In this document: positions 51,666-62,600 of the stretch, piece after piece
How the letters are laid out: the number at the start of each line of letters is the position of its first letter
Numbering within the stretch: the first letter of the stretch is position 1
NCBI RefSeq assembly: GCF_008629675.1
Contig: NZ_VWOX01000005.1
Location: 187,001-251,000, forward strand
Length of the DNA stretch: 64,000 bases
Source: Roseiconus nitratireducens
Lineage (GTDB): Bacteria > Planctomycetota > Planctomycetia > Pirellulales > Pirellulaceae
Direction of reading: 5' to 3'
Program-made: the position numbers and the translations under genes
Notes under the pieces: generated by a model
The model's input: only the letters and a program-made list of their open reading frames with translations
What the model was told of the DNA's origin: nothing
The model's database searches: none

Positions 51666-53731
51666 ACCCCGTCGACCTCGCTCATTTCGGCGTTGATCAA
51701 CGGCAAGTAGTTGTGACGTGTTTCGCCTGCCGCATCGTCCCACATCAACCAGTGCTTCAATTGGCTCGCTTCAGGACTGTCCGGCCAATTGGCAAGAATT
51801 TGGATCACGTGTTGACGCGATTTCTGCCTGTCGACCACCGACCGAGAGACACCCCAATCGCCGGCGTAAATCCCGGCTAGCATCCAGTGTCCGCGAAGCT
51901 GCGACGCGCGAGGCATTTGGGTTTCCGTCAACGTCTGGTAGGTTGCGACGGCCTGTTCCGCGTCGCCACGAATCAGCAACGCTTCGTCGGCCCGAATCTC
52001 AAGTGCCAACGCTTCCGACGCGACGCGGTCGACCGATCGGGCGGCCCGCCGGAGCGCCGATTTGGATTCGCTCATGAGGGCTCGCGCGGCATCGTCATCG
52101 CCAGCCCGAAACTGGTGCGCAGCCAGATTGAACAACGCGTTAGCCGATAACCATTGGGCGATCGGATTGCGTGGTTCAGCCGCGGCTGCCGCTTGCGAGC
52201 TCCGTCGCGCCTGGCCCAAACGTTGGACCGACTCCTCCGATCCGGCCGGGTACGCCAAGGCCTGCCCCAGCGATTCAATGGCGCTCAACAATTCGGCTGT
52301 CGTGGCTCCACTTTCCGCGATCGGTCCCAGCAGCCGCGCCTCGGAAGCATTCTTCTGGACCGCCCGTGCCAAGCGGGTGATGGCTTCGTCGGGCTGCCCC
52401 TCTTTGGCAGCGGCCGTCAGAATCACGTCGGTCAATCGTCCGCGATCACCGTCGAAGGAAACTCGTACCACGGCCTGCCCGTCGCGGCGTCGATACGCCG
52501 CCGTTTGAACCGTCGCATCACCAGCGGATACTTGGCCCCACAACACATAGTCGACGCCCAACCGTCCAGCCAGACCGCGAACGGTTTGATTGTCGGAGAG
52601 TCCCTCGGCACGCAACCGGCGAAGTTGTCGCTGAACGTCGACGGGGCTGACCGTTCGCACACCGGGCAACTGAGCAAACTGGTAACGAATCGCCGTCGCG
52701 ACCTGCACCGAATCCAGTTGGGGATCGAATCGAACCGAATCGAGCGGCTCGTGAGGCACGACGGCAATCACGATTTCGGCGGGGGCCCGAGCGGCATCAA
52801 CCTGCCGAACGGCGGCCAAATCCGCCTCGGTGATCGATGCGATCTGCTGATAATTCACATCCGGAGTTTTCGCTGCCTGGACTAGCGCCTTCTGAATCGC
52901 CGGATAGGAAAGGTCCAACATGACCCCGTCGGTATCGCTGGCCAATTGGCTCATGAACCCACGCGTTTGGTCGATGACCTGTTCGTACGACTGGCTGTTC
53001 TCTTCGCTGCTGGTGCACAAGACACAATTGATTCGGATATTGCGATTGCGAGCCAACGAACCCAGCAGCGCGTCGGTGTACCGCCGTCGGGCCGTGGGAT
53101 AGTCGGGATACTTTTGAGCGACATCGTACGGCGGAGCATCCCCGAACAGCAGGATCCACTTGGTGACGCTCGGATCGTCGGTCCATGGCAACTGCGTCAA
53201 CGCGACGTGCAGTCCGACGTCGGGAAGTTCCTGAAAGAACGGCGCCCCCGATTCAGGCTGCAACGTTCCGATCGCCTGATCGATGGTTTCCGCATCGGAC
53301 GTGAAGTTTCGCAAGGGAATGCTAAATTCACCGGATACAGCGCCATGGTCTCGATACACCACCACGGCGACTCGAATCTCCTTGGAGCGAAATCGCCGCA
53401 GATCCTGCAGCATGCGGTCCACGGATTGTCGAACGCCCCCCAATTCGGCCGACATCGAATCGGTCCCGTCGATCACCAAAGCGACTTCCAACTCGGTCTC
53501 GCTTCCACCGGCCATGTCCAGAAAATTGCGTTGCAGCAACCCCATGGTCTTTCGGTCCGGTGCTTCCAAGGGCGAAAACATCGTTGAAAGCGCCAAAGAA
53601 ACCGGACTTGGCGGGTCGCCCGCATCTTTTTCGGGCGCCTGAGCGTCCAGCGGCGACACCGGCGTGTTCAACCACACGAGCATCACCAGGATGACCAAGC
53701 AATTCCGACGGGAACGAACGTTTGAATTCAC
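51662..53731 (-). CDS. secreted VWA-domain protein with TolB-N-like and TPR-like regions
   Basis: GTG 53731 gives 689 residues; it is followed at once by a signal peptide (RRNCLVILVMLVWLNTPVSP). ATG 53824 further upstream is possible but lies before it without need. The VWA domain starts at about residue 75: LEVALVIDGTDSMSAELG has the metal-site DxTxS pattern, and GLHVALTQLPWTDD plus KWILLFGDAPPYD give its later metal-site segments. Next is a domain like TolB-N/LpoB (LPGVRTVSPVDVQRQLRRL; LAGRLGVDYVLWGQVS). The C-terminal half is helical and Ala-rich, like TPRs. It is probably periplasmic and divergent from the caspase-WD40 gene. Partner unknown. Confidence 0.85.
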   Translation of the reverse strand: MNSNVRSRRNCLVILVMLVWLNTPVSPLDAQAPEKDAGDPPSPVSLALSTMFSPLEAPDRKTMGLLQRNFLDMAGGSETELEVALVIDGTDSMSAELGGVRQSVDRMLQDLRRFRSKEIRVAVVVYRDHGAVSGEFSIPLRNFTSDAETIDQAIGTLQPESGAPFFQELPDVGLHVALTQLPWTDDPSVTKWILLFGDAPPYDVAQKYPDYPTARRRYTDALLGSLARNRNIRINCVLCTSSEENSQSYEQVIDQTRGFMSQLASDTDGVMLDLSYPAIQKALVQAAKTPDVNYQQIASITEADLAAVRQVDAARAPAEIVIAVVPHEPLDSVRFDPQLDSVQVATAIRYQFAQLPGVRTVSPVDVQRQLRRLRAEGLSDNQTVRGLAGRLGVDYVLWGQVSAGDATVQTAAYRRRDGQAVVRVSFDGDRGRLTDVILTAAAKEGQPDEAITRLARAVQKNASEARLLGPIAESGATTAELLSAIESLGQALAYPAGSEESVQRLGQARRSSQAAAAAEPRNPIAQWLSANALFNLAAHQFRAGDDDAARALMSESKSALRRAARSVDRVASEALALEIRADEALLIRGDAEQAVATYQTLTETQMPRASQLRGHWMLAGIYAGDWGVSRSVVDRQKSRQHVIQILANWPDSPEASQLKHWLMWDDAAGETRHNYLPLINAEMSEVDGV

Positions 53732-53826
53732 GATTGGTGGACCGAAAGGAGTGCGTCGTTGCGACGGGGGACGTCTATCATGGTAACGACAACCCGAAAT
53801 CCACGCACCGAACCCGCCACGCATTG

Positions 53827-56800
53827 ATGCTTTGCCTGAACACGCACGAACGTCTGGAAAACTGCCAACGCTCAAGATGCGCGGTGCGCCGAGGGGCCGA
53901 CAGGTTCCTGTCCGCGGTTCGCCGGATTGCCGGGGTTGGATGGTGCACCACCGCCTGTCTGATGTTCGTGATGGCTTCCTGCGTGGGACCCCTGGCCGTC
54001 GCGCAATTGCCGCCGGAATCCCAGTTGCCCACGGACCAGCCACCGGACCTGCCCGCCGAATCAACGCTTCCCGACACCGATCCACCAAGCGGCACCGATC
54101 AAGTCGCTCCGGTGGAGCTTCCGGCCGAGACCGAATTGCCTCGTCATCAGGACGACGTGCTCACGGACACCGACCCAAGCGGTGTCGACCGGGCTGCGCC
54201 CGGATCAACCGGTCCATTGCGTCCAATCCTGCGTCTGGATTACGAGGGCCACACCGCGCTGATTCGAGCCCTGACTTTGTCAGCCGACGGCCAGTACCTG
54301 GTGTCGGCCGGCGACGACAAAGACGTTCACGTTTGGCGCTCCGACCCTCGCGATGCGAACCGCCGAGTCCATGAGCGGACCATTCGGTGGCAAGTCGCGC
54401 GCGGCCCGCGAGGACGAATCTATGCGCTGGCCTGCAAAGACCAAACACTGGCCTTCGCCGGACACGGCGCGATGGGTGCCACGGGCGAAATCTGGGTCGT
54501 CGATGTCGCCTCCGGAAAACTGCTCCGCCCTCTGGTGGATTTTGAAAACGGTCACCGTCAGGTCGTGCAGTCTTTGGTTTGGGCTCCGGGGGATCGCAAC
54601 CAATTGGCTTCCCAGGATTTAGATGGACAGGTCATGTTGTGGGAGGAAGACCCGGCATCGGGACTGTGGGCGGGGCGCACGCTGTTCGCTGTCGACGCGC
54701 AAACGTACGGTGCAGACACGGCCGACCGGCTGAAACCCTTCCGCGGGTTCGTCCCCCTGTCCTACCGCGGCCCGGATGAATTGATCCGCGCCTCGCTGGA
54801 TCGGATTGACCGAGAACAAGACCAAGACGTCGCAAAATGGAAATTGCAGCGCGTCGACTTGATTTCCGGCAAAACCCGGCTGCTTCCGGAAAGCGAATTC
54901 TCGGGGACGGTCAATTTGATTCAAGCGACCGAGGATGGGCGATGCTTGATTGCCGGCGATCGTTCGGGTTTGGTTTCGGTCTGGAAATTCGACGACAGGG
55001 GAACCGTCGTGTCTGCCCAACGCTTGCAGCCTGGCGGGACGCCGCTGTGCGCCGCGATCGCCCCGGACGGAGGCCGTGTTTTCCTTGGCACCGCGTTGGC
55101 GGGCGTCGTCAACGGTCGCCGCGTGGCGCGTCTTCAGTGTTGGGACCTCCAGGGCGACGTTCCCACGTTCCGCAGCGAACGATTGCTGAATCATGCGATC
55201 GCGTCGTGCGTCTTTCGGCCCCAGCAAAACCTTGTCACCGTCGCGGTCGGACAGGGAGTTGAATCTTTCGCCGTCGACGATGCCGGTCAGATTGCTTCGA
55301 CGCCCGTCCAGCACCTAGACGCCCCCGCCAGCCGAATCGCGAAAGTGGCCTTCGCCGACGGTGAACCGTACCGGATTGCTGTCACTCGTGAGCCCTCCCT
55401 GAACCAGAGTCCCGACGATGCAGCCGCCCCCACAGACATCTTCGACCTGGCCGAAATCTCGCTTCGGTCAACTCGGGAGGATCAAGACCGCTGGCTGCCT
55501 GCGCAACGCTTGCCGGAATCGTGGACGATCAAACGCGAGTGGATCGACGGCGTTCCGCGCTACCGCTTGTTCTGTGACGATCAACCGCGCGGTGTTCTGC
55601 CGCTGTCAATCGACACGCACGGGGCCCCCACCGCGATCGCCACCATCGATGGGGGTGAAGACGGAGCCGCCGTTGTGATCGGAACCAACGGCCGAAACAA
55701 CCTGTACGTGTTCGCGGCCGACGACCAGGATCCGCCACAGTTGCTGCGTCAGTATCGCGGGCACACGGCGGACGTGCGGTCCTTGCAGGCTTCAAGCGAT
55801 CGACGCTACCTCGTTTCCGGATCCAGCGACGCAACCGTTTGCTTGTGGAATCTGCAGGGATTTCTGACGGCATCCCCGTTGGTGAATCGTTGGGGGCTGG
55901 AACTGGATGTCGACCAGCAGTCACTGGTCGCAAGCAGCGTTCGTGAAGACGGGCCTCTGTATTTCCGTGGGGTGCGTCAGGGCGACCAATTGGTCGGAAT
56001 CAGTTGGAGCGATTCCCAGAATCAATTGCGTGAAGCTTCCGGCCCCGAGCTAGTTCTGGAACGGCTGCGCACGCTACCGTTCGACACGCTAGTGACGTTT
56101 CGCTTTTCGAGATTTGGCCGCCCGCGACCGAGCTTTCAAAGTTTTCCGGCGTGGCGTCCCCTGGCAACGTTGTTGATCGATCGTGATCGCGAATGGGCCT
56201 TCTGGACCCCGGCCGGTTACTACGACGCCTCGTTCAACGGACACCAACGTTTCGGGTGGCAAATCAACCGCGGTGTCGAACTGTTGCCGGACTTCTTCCG
56301 TGCCGCACAATTTCGCAAAGCGTTGGAGCGTCCGGACGTGATGCGGCGTCTGTTGCGAGCGGGTAGCCTGCCGGCCGCGATGCGCGAGTCGCTTGCTGGG
56401 ACCAAGCCACCGCCGGGCGATCGCAGGATTGTCCAACAGTATCTGACCAAACCACGAATTGAATTGATCAGCCCCGAATCCGGGACGACGTTGCGGGGTG
56501 AAACCGTGACCGTGACGGCAGCGATCTCCGCGCCCCTGGGAACCCGTCTCGTTGCACCGAAAGCATTTCTGAGTGGCGTCCCCGCCATCAAAAGGCAACC
56601 GATCGAGAGGGTCACCGACGCGGCCAGCGGCGCGGTCAAACACACCTACCGTTGGCGATTTGATCTGCCAAGCGACCCGCAATTGCGATTGGAAATCGTC
56701 GCGGCCACCGATGCCGAAGCGGTCGATCGCGTCTCGTTCGCCTTTCCGCGTGAAGCCCCAACGGCGCCCCCGCGGCAGCCGCGTCTGCATGTGCTGGCCC

Positions 56801-57549
56801 TGGGCATCGGCAACTACCGCGATCCGCGAATTCAGTCGTTGGATTTTGCCACCGATTCGACCACCGCGGTCACGGAAGCTTTCCGGCACCACTCCGGCGA
56901 CCTGTATCAGGTGTCGACCGAGCAGTTGTCCGAACAAGATGCAACGCGTTCCCTGTGGCGGATCTTTGCCCGCGCCGCGGTGGAGCGTCTGTCCGAAGAG
57001 ATTTCTCCGGACGACCTGGTCGTGATGTACCTCTGCGGCCACGGGCTGCGCGACCGCCGGACCAATCAATGGTACTTCGTCGCCGCCGACGCAGACTTTC
57101 GTGATTTGATGAACGACCAGTACCGCGACTGCCTGTCTTTTGACGATCTGTCTTTGCTGGCATCGCTTCCCTGTCGCAAGCTGGCCATCATCGACTCCTG
57201 TCACAGCGGAGCGATTCAGCCGTTGATGCGCGACGATGACCTGAAGAGTGTCCTCCGACTGCTGCAACAGGACCTGGTCCTGACGTTGACCGCCAGCGAA
57301 GGAGACGAGGAAGCGGCGGAGGTTCGCGAAGCCGGATTGGGGCGGTTCACGCAGCGCCTGGTCGAAGCGCTCGAAGGGGCCGCTGATCAAAACGATGATC
57401 AGGTTGTCTCGCTCTCTGAAGCCGTCGCCTTCGTGACCCGCACCGTCGCAGAGGACAGCGAGCGGGAAGGGCGCTCTCAACACCCCACCGCCAGTCCCGA
57501 TGACTTGCTGCGACACCTGGAGTTGCCCCTAACGTCCACGGAACGTTGA
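53827..57549 (+). CDS. secreted WD40-repeat protein with C-terminal caspase-like (C14) domain
   Basis: ATG 53827 gives 1240 residues. A signal-like segment (WCTTACLMFVMASCVGPLAV) lies near residues 40-65, then a Pro/Glu/Asp-rich linker. Residues 140-700 carry WD40-like repeats (YEGHTALIRALTLSADGQYL, VSAGDDKDVHVW; YRGHTADVRSLQASSDRRYL, VSGSSDATVCLWNL). The C-terminus from about residue 980 is a caspase-like domain: VLALGIGNYRD, then LCGHG (catalytic His about 1072) and IIDSCHSG (catalytic Cys about 1125). Both catalytic residues are present, so the peptidase should be active, probably outside the cytoplasm. Such proteins are frequent in planctomycetes; substrates are unknown. It is divergent from the VWA gene. 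Confidence 0.9.
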   Translation: MLCLNTHERLENCQRSRCAVRRGADRFLSAVRRIAGVGWCTTACLMFVMASCVGPLAVAQLPPESQLPTDQPPDLPAESTLPDTDPPSGTDQVAPVELPAETELPRHQDDVLTDTDPSGVDRAAPGSTGPLRPILRLDYEGHTALIRALTLSADGQYLVSAGDDKDVHVWRSDPRDANRRVHERTIRWQVARGPRGRIYALACKDQTLAFAGHGAMGATGEIWVVDVASGKLLRPLVDFENGHRQVVQSLVWAPGDRNQLASQDLDGQVMLWEEDPASGLWAGRTLFAVDAQTYGADTADRLKPFRGFVPLSYRGPDELIRASLDRIDREQDQDVAKWKLQRVDLISGKTRLLPESEFSGTVNLIQATEDGRCLIAGDRSGLVSVWKFDDRGTVVSAQRLQPGGTPLCAAIAPDGGRVFLGTALAGVVNGRRVARLQCWDLQGDVPTFRSERLLNHAIASCVFRPQQNLVTVAVGQGVESFAVDDAGQIASTPVQHLDAPASRIAKVAFADGEPYRIAVTREPSLNQSPDDAAAPTDIFDLAEISLRSTREDQDRWLPAQRLPESWTIKREWIDGVPRYRLFCDDQPRGVLPLSIDTHGAPTAIATIDGGEDGAAVVIGTNGRNNLYVFAADDQDPPQLLRQYRGHTADVRSLQASSDRRYLVSGSSDATVCLWNLQGFLTASPLVNRWGLELDVDQQSLVASSVREDGPLYFRGVRQGDQLVGISWSDSQNQLREASGPELVLERLRTLPFDTLVTFRFSRFGRPRPSFQSFPAWRPLATLLIDRDREWAFWTPAGYYDASFNGHQRFGWQINRGVELLPDFFRAAQFRKALERPDVMRRLLRAGSLPAAMRESLAGTKPPPGDRRIVQQYLTKPRIELISPESGTTLRGETVTVTAAISAPLGTRLVAPKAFLSGVPAIKRQPIERVTDAASGAVKHTYRWRFDLPSDPQLRLEIVAATDAEAVDRVSFAFPREAPTAPPRQPRLHVLALGIGNYRDPRIQSLDFATDSTTAVTEAFRHHSGDLYQVSTEQLSEQDATRSLWRIFARAAVERLSEEISPDDLVVMYLCGHGLRDRRTNQWYFVAADADFRDLMNDQYRDCLSFDDLSLLASLPCRKLAIIDSCHSGAIQPLMRDDDLKSVLRLLQQDLVLTLTASEGDEEAAEVREAGLGRFTQRLVEALEGAADQNDDQVVSLSEAVAFVTRTVAEDSEREGRSQHPTASPDDLLRHLELPLTSTER

Positions 57550-57563
57550 TCAACACCGCCCCT

Positions 57564-57689
57564 GGTTCCAAGGCTCCCGCCTTGGAACCCAATGTCACGC
57601 AGGCTCCGCCTGCCCACCCCTCGCAGCCATGTCATCAACGGCTGGCAGAGCCAGCCTGCACTGCGTTCCCGGGCGGGGGCCCGGGAACG
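57564..57689 (+). repeat. pair of perfect 10-bp-stem hairpins in a dispersed repeat
   Basis: GGTTCCAAGG-CTCCCG-CCTTGGAACC (57564-57589) and CGTTCCCGGG-CGGGGG-CCCGGGAACG (57664-57689) each form a 10-bp perfect stem with a six-base loop. Between and after them CTCCGCCTGCCCACC occurs twice. No gene is supported between 57550 and 57824; the first hairpin is 15 bases after the caspase gene stop and could also terminate it. Confidence 0.75.
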
Positions 57690-57824
57690 AGAGCACCTCC
57701 CTCCGCCTGCCCACCCCGCACAAGCCAATCTCCCAGGCCACCTATTTTACCGATCCGGAACAACCGGCTTGTGAAACGTGGGTGATTGTTCTGATCGAAT
57801 CAATTGCTCACGCCCGTCCGGTCG

Positions 57825-59594
57825 ATGCTGACTCCCGATGGGGTTGTTTCGATTCTTCCGATGATTCCGATGGCCATGAGCAGCAGCGGTTCGAATCTTG
57901 ACGATCGCATTTTCGGCCACGGACCGGCGTTCAGGTTCCGGGCAACAGCCTGGGTTGTCGCCGTGCTCACGTCGCTGATGGCCTGCACGGTGACGTCGGC
58001 TCAAACCGCCAATTCGGCCACGACGTTGCAGCCGCCGGGAACCGTCGCTCCGACACCGTCTCCGGCTCCCGTGCAACCGCCTCCGGGCGCCGCACCAACG
58101 TTGCAGCCGCCGACGACCGCGGCCCCCCAGCCGTTGACCACGCCGCAAACGCTTTCGCAACTGGGCCAACCCGATGCTTTCACAGGCATCAATGACGGCT
58201 TTGCCACGGACAGCGCAGCGTTGGGAGCCACCCGCGAATCGTTCTCTGCGGCACCAACGGCGATCGGTGACTTCTTCGGTGGCGGCTTGTCCGCCTTCGG
58301 CGGCGTGCAGCGCGTCAACAACTCCTACATCCTGTCGGGCAATCTGCTTTCCGGTGGTCCCGGGCAAGCCAACGCTATCCTGGGATTTGATCTGCCTCCC
58401 AACCTGCGTCCTCCCGATGATCTGTTCACGACCGGGCTGGGAATCGATGCGTCTGGCGACGGCAACCCCGACACGTTCGCCCTCGCCGAACCCTTGCCGA
58501 CCTCGGATGCTCCGACGTCTCCCGGCGCAGGCTTCCTATTCGATTCTTCGACAGGCCAAGCCGTGTTTGTCGGCAATGGTGGCGGAACTGCTGCCGCCAA
58601 CGGCATCTTCACCGACGGCCAACAGTGGTTCGTTTCCTACGATTACATCGCACCGGTGACTCCCGACGGTGTCAATGGACGCGGCGGACTGATCCCCGTT
58701 CCCGGTCCCGGCGTGGCGACCCGGCGAATCAAAATTGGCGAGAACTACAGCCCGGTGGTGCGCGACCGTTGCACCTTCAACTACAGCTTTTTCAACGATG
58801 CCTACGCGGGTTTGGGAGACATCAGCCGCTACACGCTCGGCATGGAACGCATTCTCGTCGATGGGCTGTTGTCGGTGGAGGCGCGTCTGCCTTTGGCCGG
58901 CACTTACGCCAGCAACCAGGATTTGTTGCGCGGACAGCAAAGTGATTTTGAAATCGGAAACACCGCGTTGATCTTGAAATCCATCCTGCTATCGACCGAA
59001 AACCTGGTCTGGGCGGCGGGGATGGGCGTTGCATTGCCGACGGCCGACGATTCTAGATTGCAGCGTGGTGGCCGAAACCTGTTGGTGGTGCACAACGAAT
59101 CGGTCAACTTGCTGCCCTTCTCGTCGGTGTTCTATCGCGTCAACGACGACTTCTGCGTGCAGTCCTTGATACAGGTCGACGTGGCGGCAAATGGGAATCC
59201 AATCTACGGAGACCTGACCGGCCGCAGCTTACCCAAACTGGGAGAATTCACCGACTCCACTTTGATCGCGTTGGACGTTGCCGCGACCCAGACCTTGTAT
59301 CGCTCGTGCGGCGGTTGTCGCCACCGACGACGTGGACTTTCATTGCAGGAAGTGCTCTTGAATACGGAACTGCATTACACCGGGACCGCGCAAGAATCGG
59401 ATTTCGTCTCCAGCAACGGGCTGACCTACACCAACCTGTCTCGCAACTTCAACATCTTGAACGCGACGATGGGACTGCACTTGGTGCTTTCGAACAACTT
59501 GGTCGTCACACCCGCAATGTCGGTTCCGCTCCGCGACGGATTGGACGAACAATTCGACTACGAAGCCATCGTGCAAGTCAATTACCTGCGATAG
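57825..59594 (+). CDS. outer-membrane beta-barrel protein of unknown function
   Basis: I chose ATG 57825 (589 residues); later Met codons at 57861-57879 are possible. A signal peptide (TAWVVAVLTSLMACTVTSAQ) is followed by a Pro/Thr-rich stretch (PPGTVAPTPSPAPVQPPPGA). A central part (FFGGGLSAFGGVQRVNNSY) precedes alternating beta-strands typical of a barrel: GENYSPVVRDRCTFNYSFFN; VDGLLSVEARLPLAGTY; ENLVWAAGMGVALPTADD; NSVFYRVNDDFCVQSLIQVD approximately; FNILNATMGLHLVLSNNLVV. It ends VQVNYLR. It resembles the planctomycete transporter-like barrels but I cannot name a family. Confidence 0.75.
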   Translation: MLTPDGVVSILPMIPMAMSSSGSNLDDRIFGHGPAFRFRATAWVVAVLTSLMACTVTSAQTANSATTLQPPGTVAPTPSPAPVQPPPGAAPTLQPPTTAAPQPLTTPQTLSQLGQPDAFTGINDGFATDSAALGATRESFSAAPTAIGDFFGGGLSAFGGVQRVNNSYILSGNLLSGGPGQANAILGFDLPPNLRPPDDLFTTGLGIDASGDGNPDTFALAEPLPTSDAPTSPGAGFLFDSSTGQAVFVGNGGGTAAANGIFTDGQQWFVSYDYIAPVTPDGVNGRGGLIPVPGPGVATRRIKIGENYSPVVRDRCTFNYSFFNDAYAGLGDISRYTLGMERILVDGLLSVEARLPLAGTYASNQDLLRGQQSDFEIGNTALILKSILLSTENLVWAAGMGVALPTADDSRLQRGGRNLLVVHNESVNLLPFSSVFYRVNDDFCVQSLIQVDVAANGNPIYGDLTGRSLPKLGEFTDSTLIALDVAATQTLYRSCGGCRHRRRGLSLQEVLLNTELHYTGTAQESDFVSSNGLTYTNLSRNFNILNATMGLHLVLSNNLVVTPAMSVPLRDGLDEQFDYEAIVQVNYLR

Positions 59595-59637
59595 CTGGTC
59601 TCGCGGTTGCAATCGAGCGGTAACAATCGCCCGGCCC

Positions 59638-62600
59638 TCAAAAAAGTTGCGTCCCAAAGACCAGATCCGTTGCTTCGGGGTCCATCTCCGCACGAAGCGA
59701 TCGGCCTGCCGAATCGCCAAGTCGCTGCGAGAGCGCGTCTTGGTTGTGTTGCCGATCCAGGTGATTGATGATCAACAGGACATCCATCGGCGTCACCTGG
59801 CCATCCAAATTCAAGTCAGCGGACTGACGCATGCGGGCGACGTTTTCGCCGCTGGCTTGCGAGTCTTGCCACCAGCCGACGCGATTGATCACGTGCAATG
59901 CGTCTCGCGGACTCACCACGCCGTCGCCGGTCACGTCAAGTTGGCTCGTGCGAGCGGTGCCCGGGAACACATAATCGAGCGTGGATTCGTCTTGGGTGAT
60001 GGTGATTTCGCTGACCGAGACATCCAGTCGCAATACCGTGATGGTGCTCGGCAGCGACGATCCCGGCGTCAACGCCCCGTACAGATTCAACACGGCGATC
60101 TCGGCAAAGCCGTCGTTTTGCAGGTCGACGACTTGCAGGTCCGACGGGGTGGGCAAGTCATCCACGGTCTGGATCAAGTCAAACTGTCCGTCCCCGCGAC
60201 CAACGAACAACTTGATCAGGTTGCCTCGCAGGCTGGCCACGGCCACGTCCTCGATCCCGTCGGAGTTCAAATCGCCGAAAGAGAACTGCGACGCGTCGGC
60301 GGCGACCGCCGTTTCGCCCAGCAGTTCCAGGCTTCCTCCGCGATAGGCCAAGGTGCGCAGGTTCCCCTCCTGGTCCAACGTCAAGAGTTCCCCCGTTCCA
60401 TCCCCGTCAATATCCACGACGGCAACATCGACATAAGCATTCATCAGATCCAACGCCGGCCCGGCGGAAATCGCCGCCGAAAACTGCAGCGGTTGATCCT
60501 GAATCAAAAGATTGACTTCACTTCCATCGCCGTAGCCGATTCCGGCAACCAACAGGTCGGCATCACCGTCCCCGTCCACATCGCCGACATCCAGCGTATA
60601 AATCTGCTCGGTTCCGGTTGCCAAAGTAAAGGGTGCACTGCCGTCGCTACCCGAGACGGTCAGCGTTGACGAACGAAATGACGTGCTGACCAGTTCCAAG
60701 GTGCCATCGTTGTCCAGATCTTCCAGTACCAGGTCGATCGGGCCATTGGCGGCGCGAACCTCCGTGAACGTGGTGTTGCCCACGTAGATTGCTCCACCAT
60801 CTTCCGATTGACCGATGGTCGCGACCGCGATCGCGGGACGTTGACCGATATCAGAAGGACCGGCCACCACCGACTGCGGACGCGTTCCGATGATGATTTC
60901 GTCTGCCAGCGACAGTTCGCCGGAGTCGTTCCGCACGACCACCAACGCATTGTCATAGTCCACTGCCACCAGCAGGTCCTGGTCGCCGTCGCCATCCCGA
61001 TCGGCGGCCGTCATTGACCGCGCCAGGTTCCCGACGTCAAACGTGGTGCGGAACACCCCCGGGCTGGCAGGAATGGATGGACAAGCCGCCGGACGTTCTG
61101 CAATCACGGCGAAATCACCCGCCGGTGCGCCGATGAATCGGTAGTCTCCGTTGCTGTCGGTTCGTGTATTGAATTCACCGTCATCGAAACTTTGGTTGCC
61201 ATTGGCATCGACGAAGATCCGTGTCCCAACAATTGATTCTCCGGCATCCTCGGTACCGTTGGAATTTTGGTCGCAATAGGCATGCCCGCTCAGATTTGGA
61301 ATGAAGGTGATCGAAACGCGTCCCGTACCGACTGCCCCCTGTTCATCGCGGACGCTGTAATCGAACGAGTCGGTTCGCCCGACGAAATCGTCCGCCGGCG
61401 TCACCAGAATCTGGTTCCCCTGGAGAGTCACGGCCGCGCCCGCCGCGGAGAACGATGCGACGGAATCAATCACCAAAGCCTGTCCGGATTCGTTGGCGGG
61501 CCCCGGAACGTCGTTGGCCAACAAGTCACCAAGATTGATCGCGAAAGTCCCCACCGACCGAACATCCAGCTGGTCATCGCCCACGACCGGATCGTCGTTC
61601 ACCGGTGTCAGATTGACGGTCACATTCGCTGTTGCTGTCTGCCCATCGGCGGCGACCACGGTGTAGGAGAACACGTCCTGACCAAAAAGATCCGGATCGG
61701 GCGCGTAACGCAAAGCGGTCCCGCCCGGCTCGATCGTCACCGTCCCCAAACTCGCGAAACCGGAGTCAATGATTGTCAATCCGCTCGGCGTGTCATTGGC
61801 AAGCACATCCAATCGCAAAAGCGCCGCATCCGATTCATCTTCGGCAATCGTAAACGAATCCGCGGAAGCGTTGACCGCAATCCTGACGGCAACGCTGTCG
61901 GACAATTGATCGCCGACGGTGCTCGGATCGGACTGGTCGCCGGAAGCCGCGGAGATCTGGTTGACGACCGTCGTGGCTCCCGCCGACACATCGGCGATCC
62001 CCTCGATCGTCAACGTCACCGTTTGCCCCGATTCGATCGTGTCCAGGTTCCAACGCCCCGTTGAAACGTCGTAGCTGCCAGCCGTCACGGCGCCATGGTT
62101 CGCCGTCGCATTCAGACCGGACGGCAGCGAATTGATCAAGGACACCGACGTCGCACGACTCGGCCCCGCATTGAAGACGGTTGTCTGAAAGGTGATCGTG
62201 TCACCGACTTTCGGATCCGAGGCGCTGATCAATTGCGTTTCCGAAACCAAATCGGAAACGTCATCATCCTGGATCGTCACCACGCCCACCGCCGACGTGT
62301 CGATCGTCGGATCGCTGGCCGTTCTCAATGCGATTTGGAACTGTTCTGCCGATTCGCCCTGCAGATCGTCCAGAATCGGGACACTGATGGATTGAACCTC
62401 GCCGGTGAATCCGTTGAAGTTCACCGCGATGTCGGTTGCCGTGTAGTCCGTTCCGGCGGACGCCGTCAAATCTTGTGTGAACACACCAACGGTGAACGGT
62501 GATGGCGTCGCCGAGTCCAGCGTCAAATCAACCGACGCATTCCCGTCGGATTCATTGACGGTCACGTCGCTGATCCGAATGGTCGGGGGAATGACACGGA

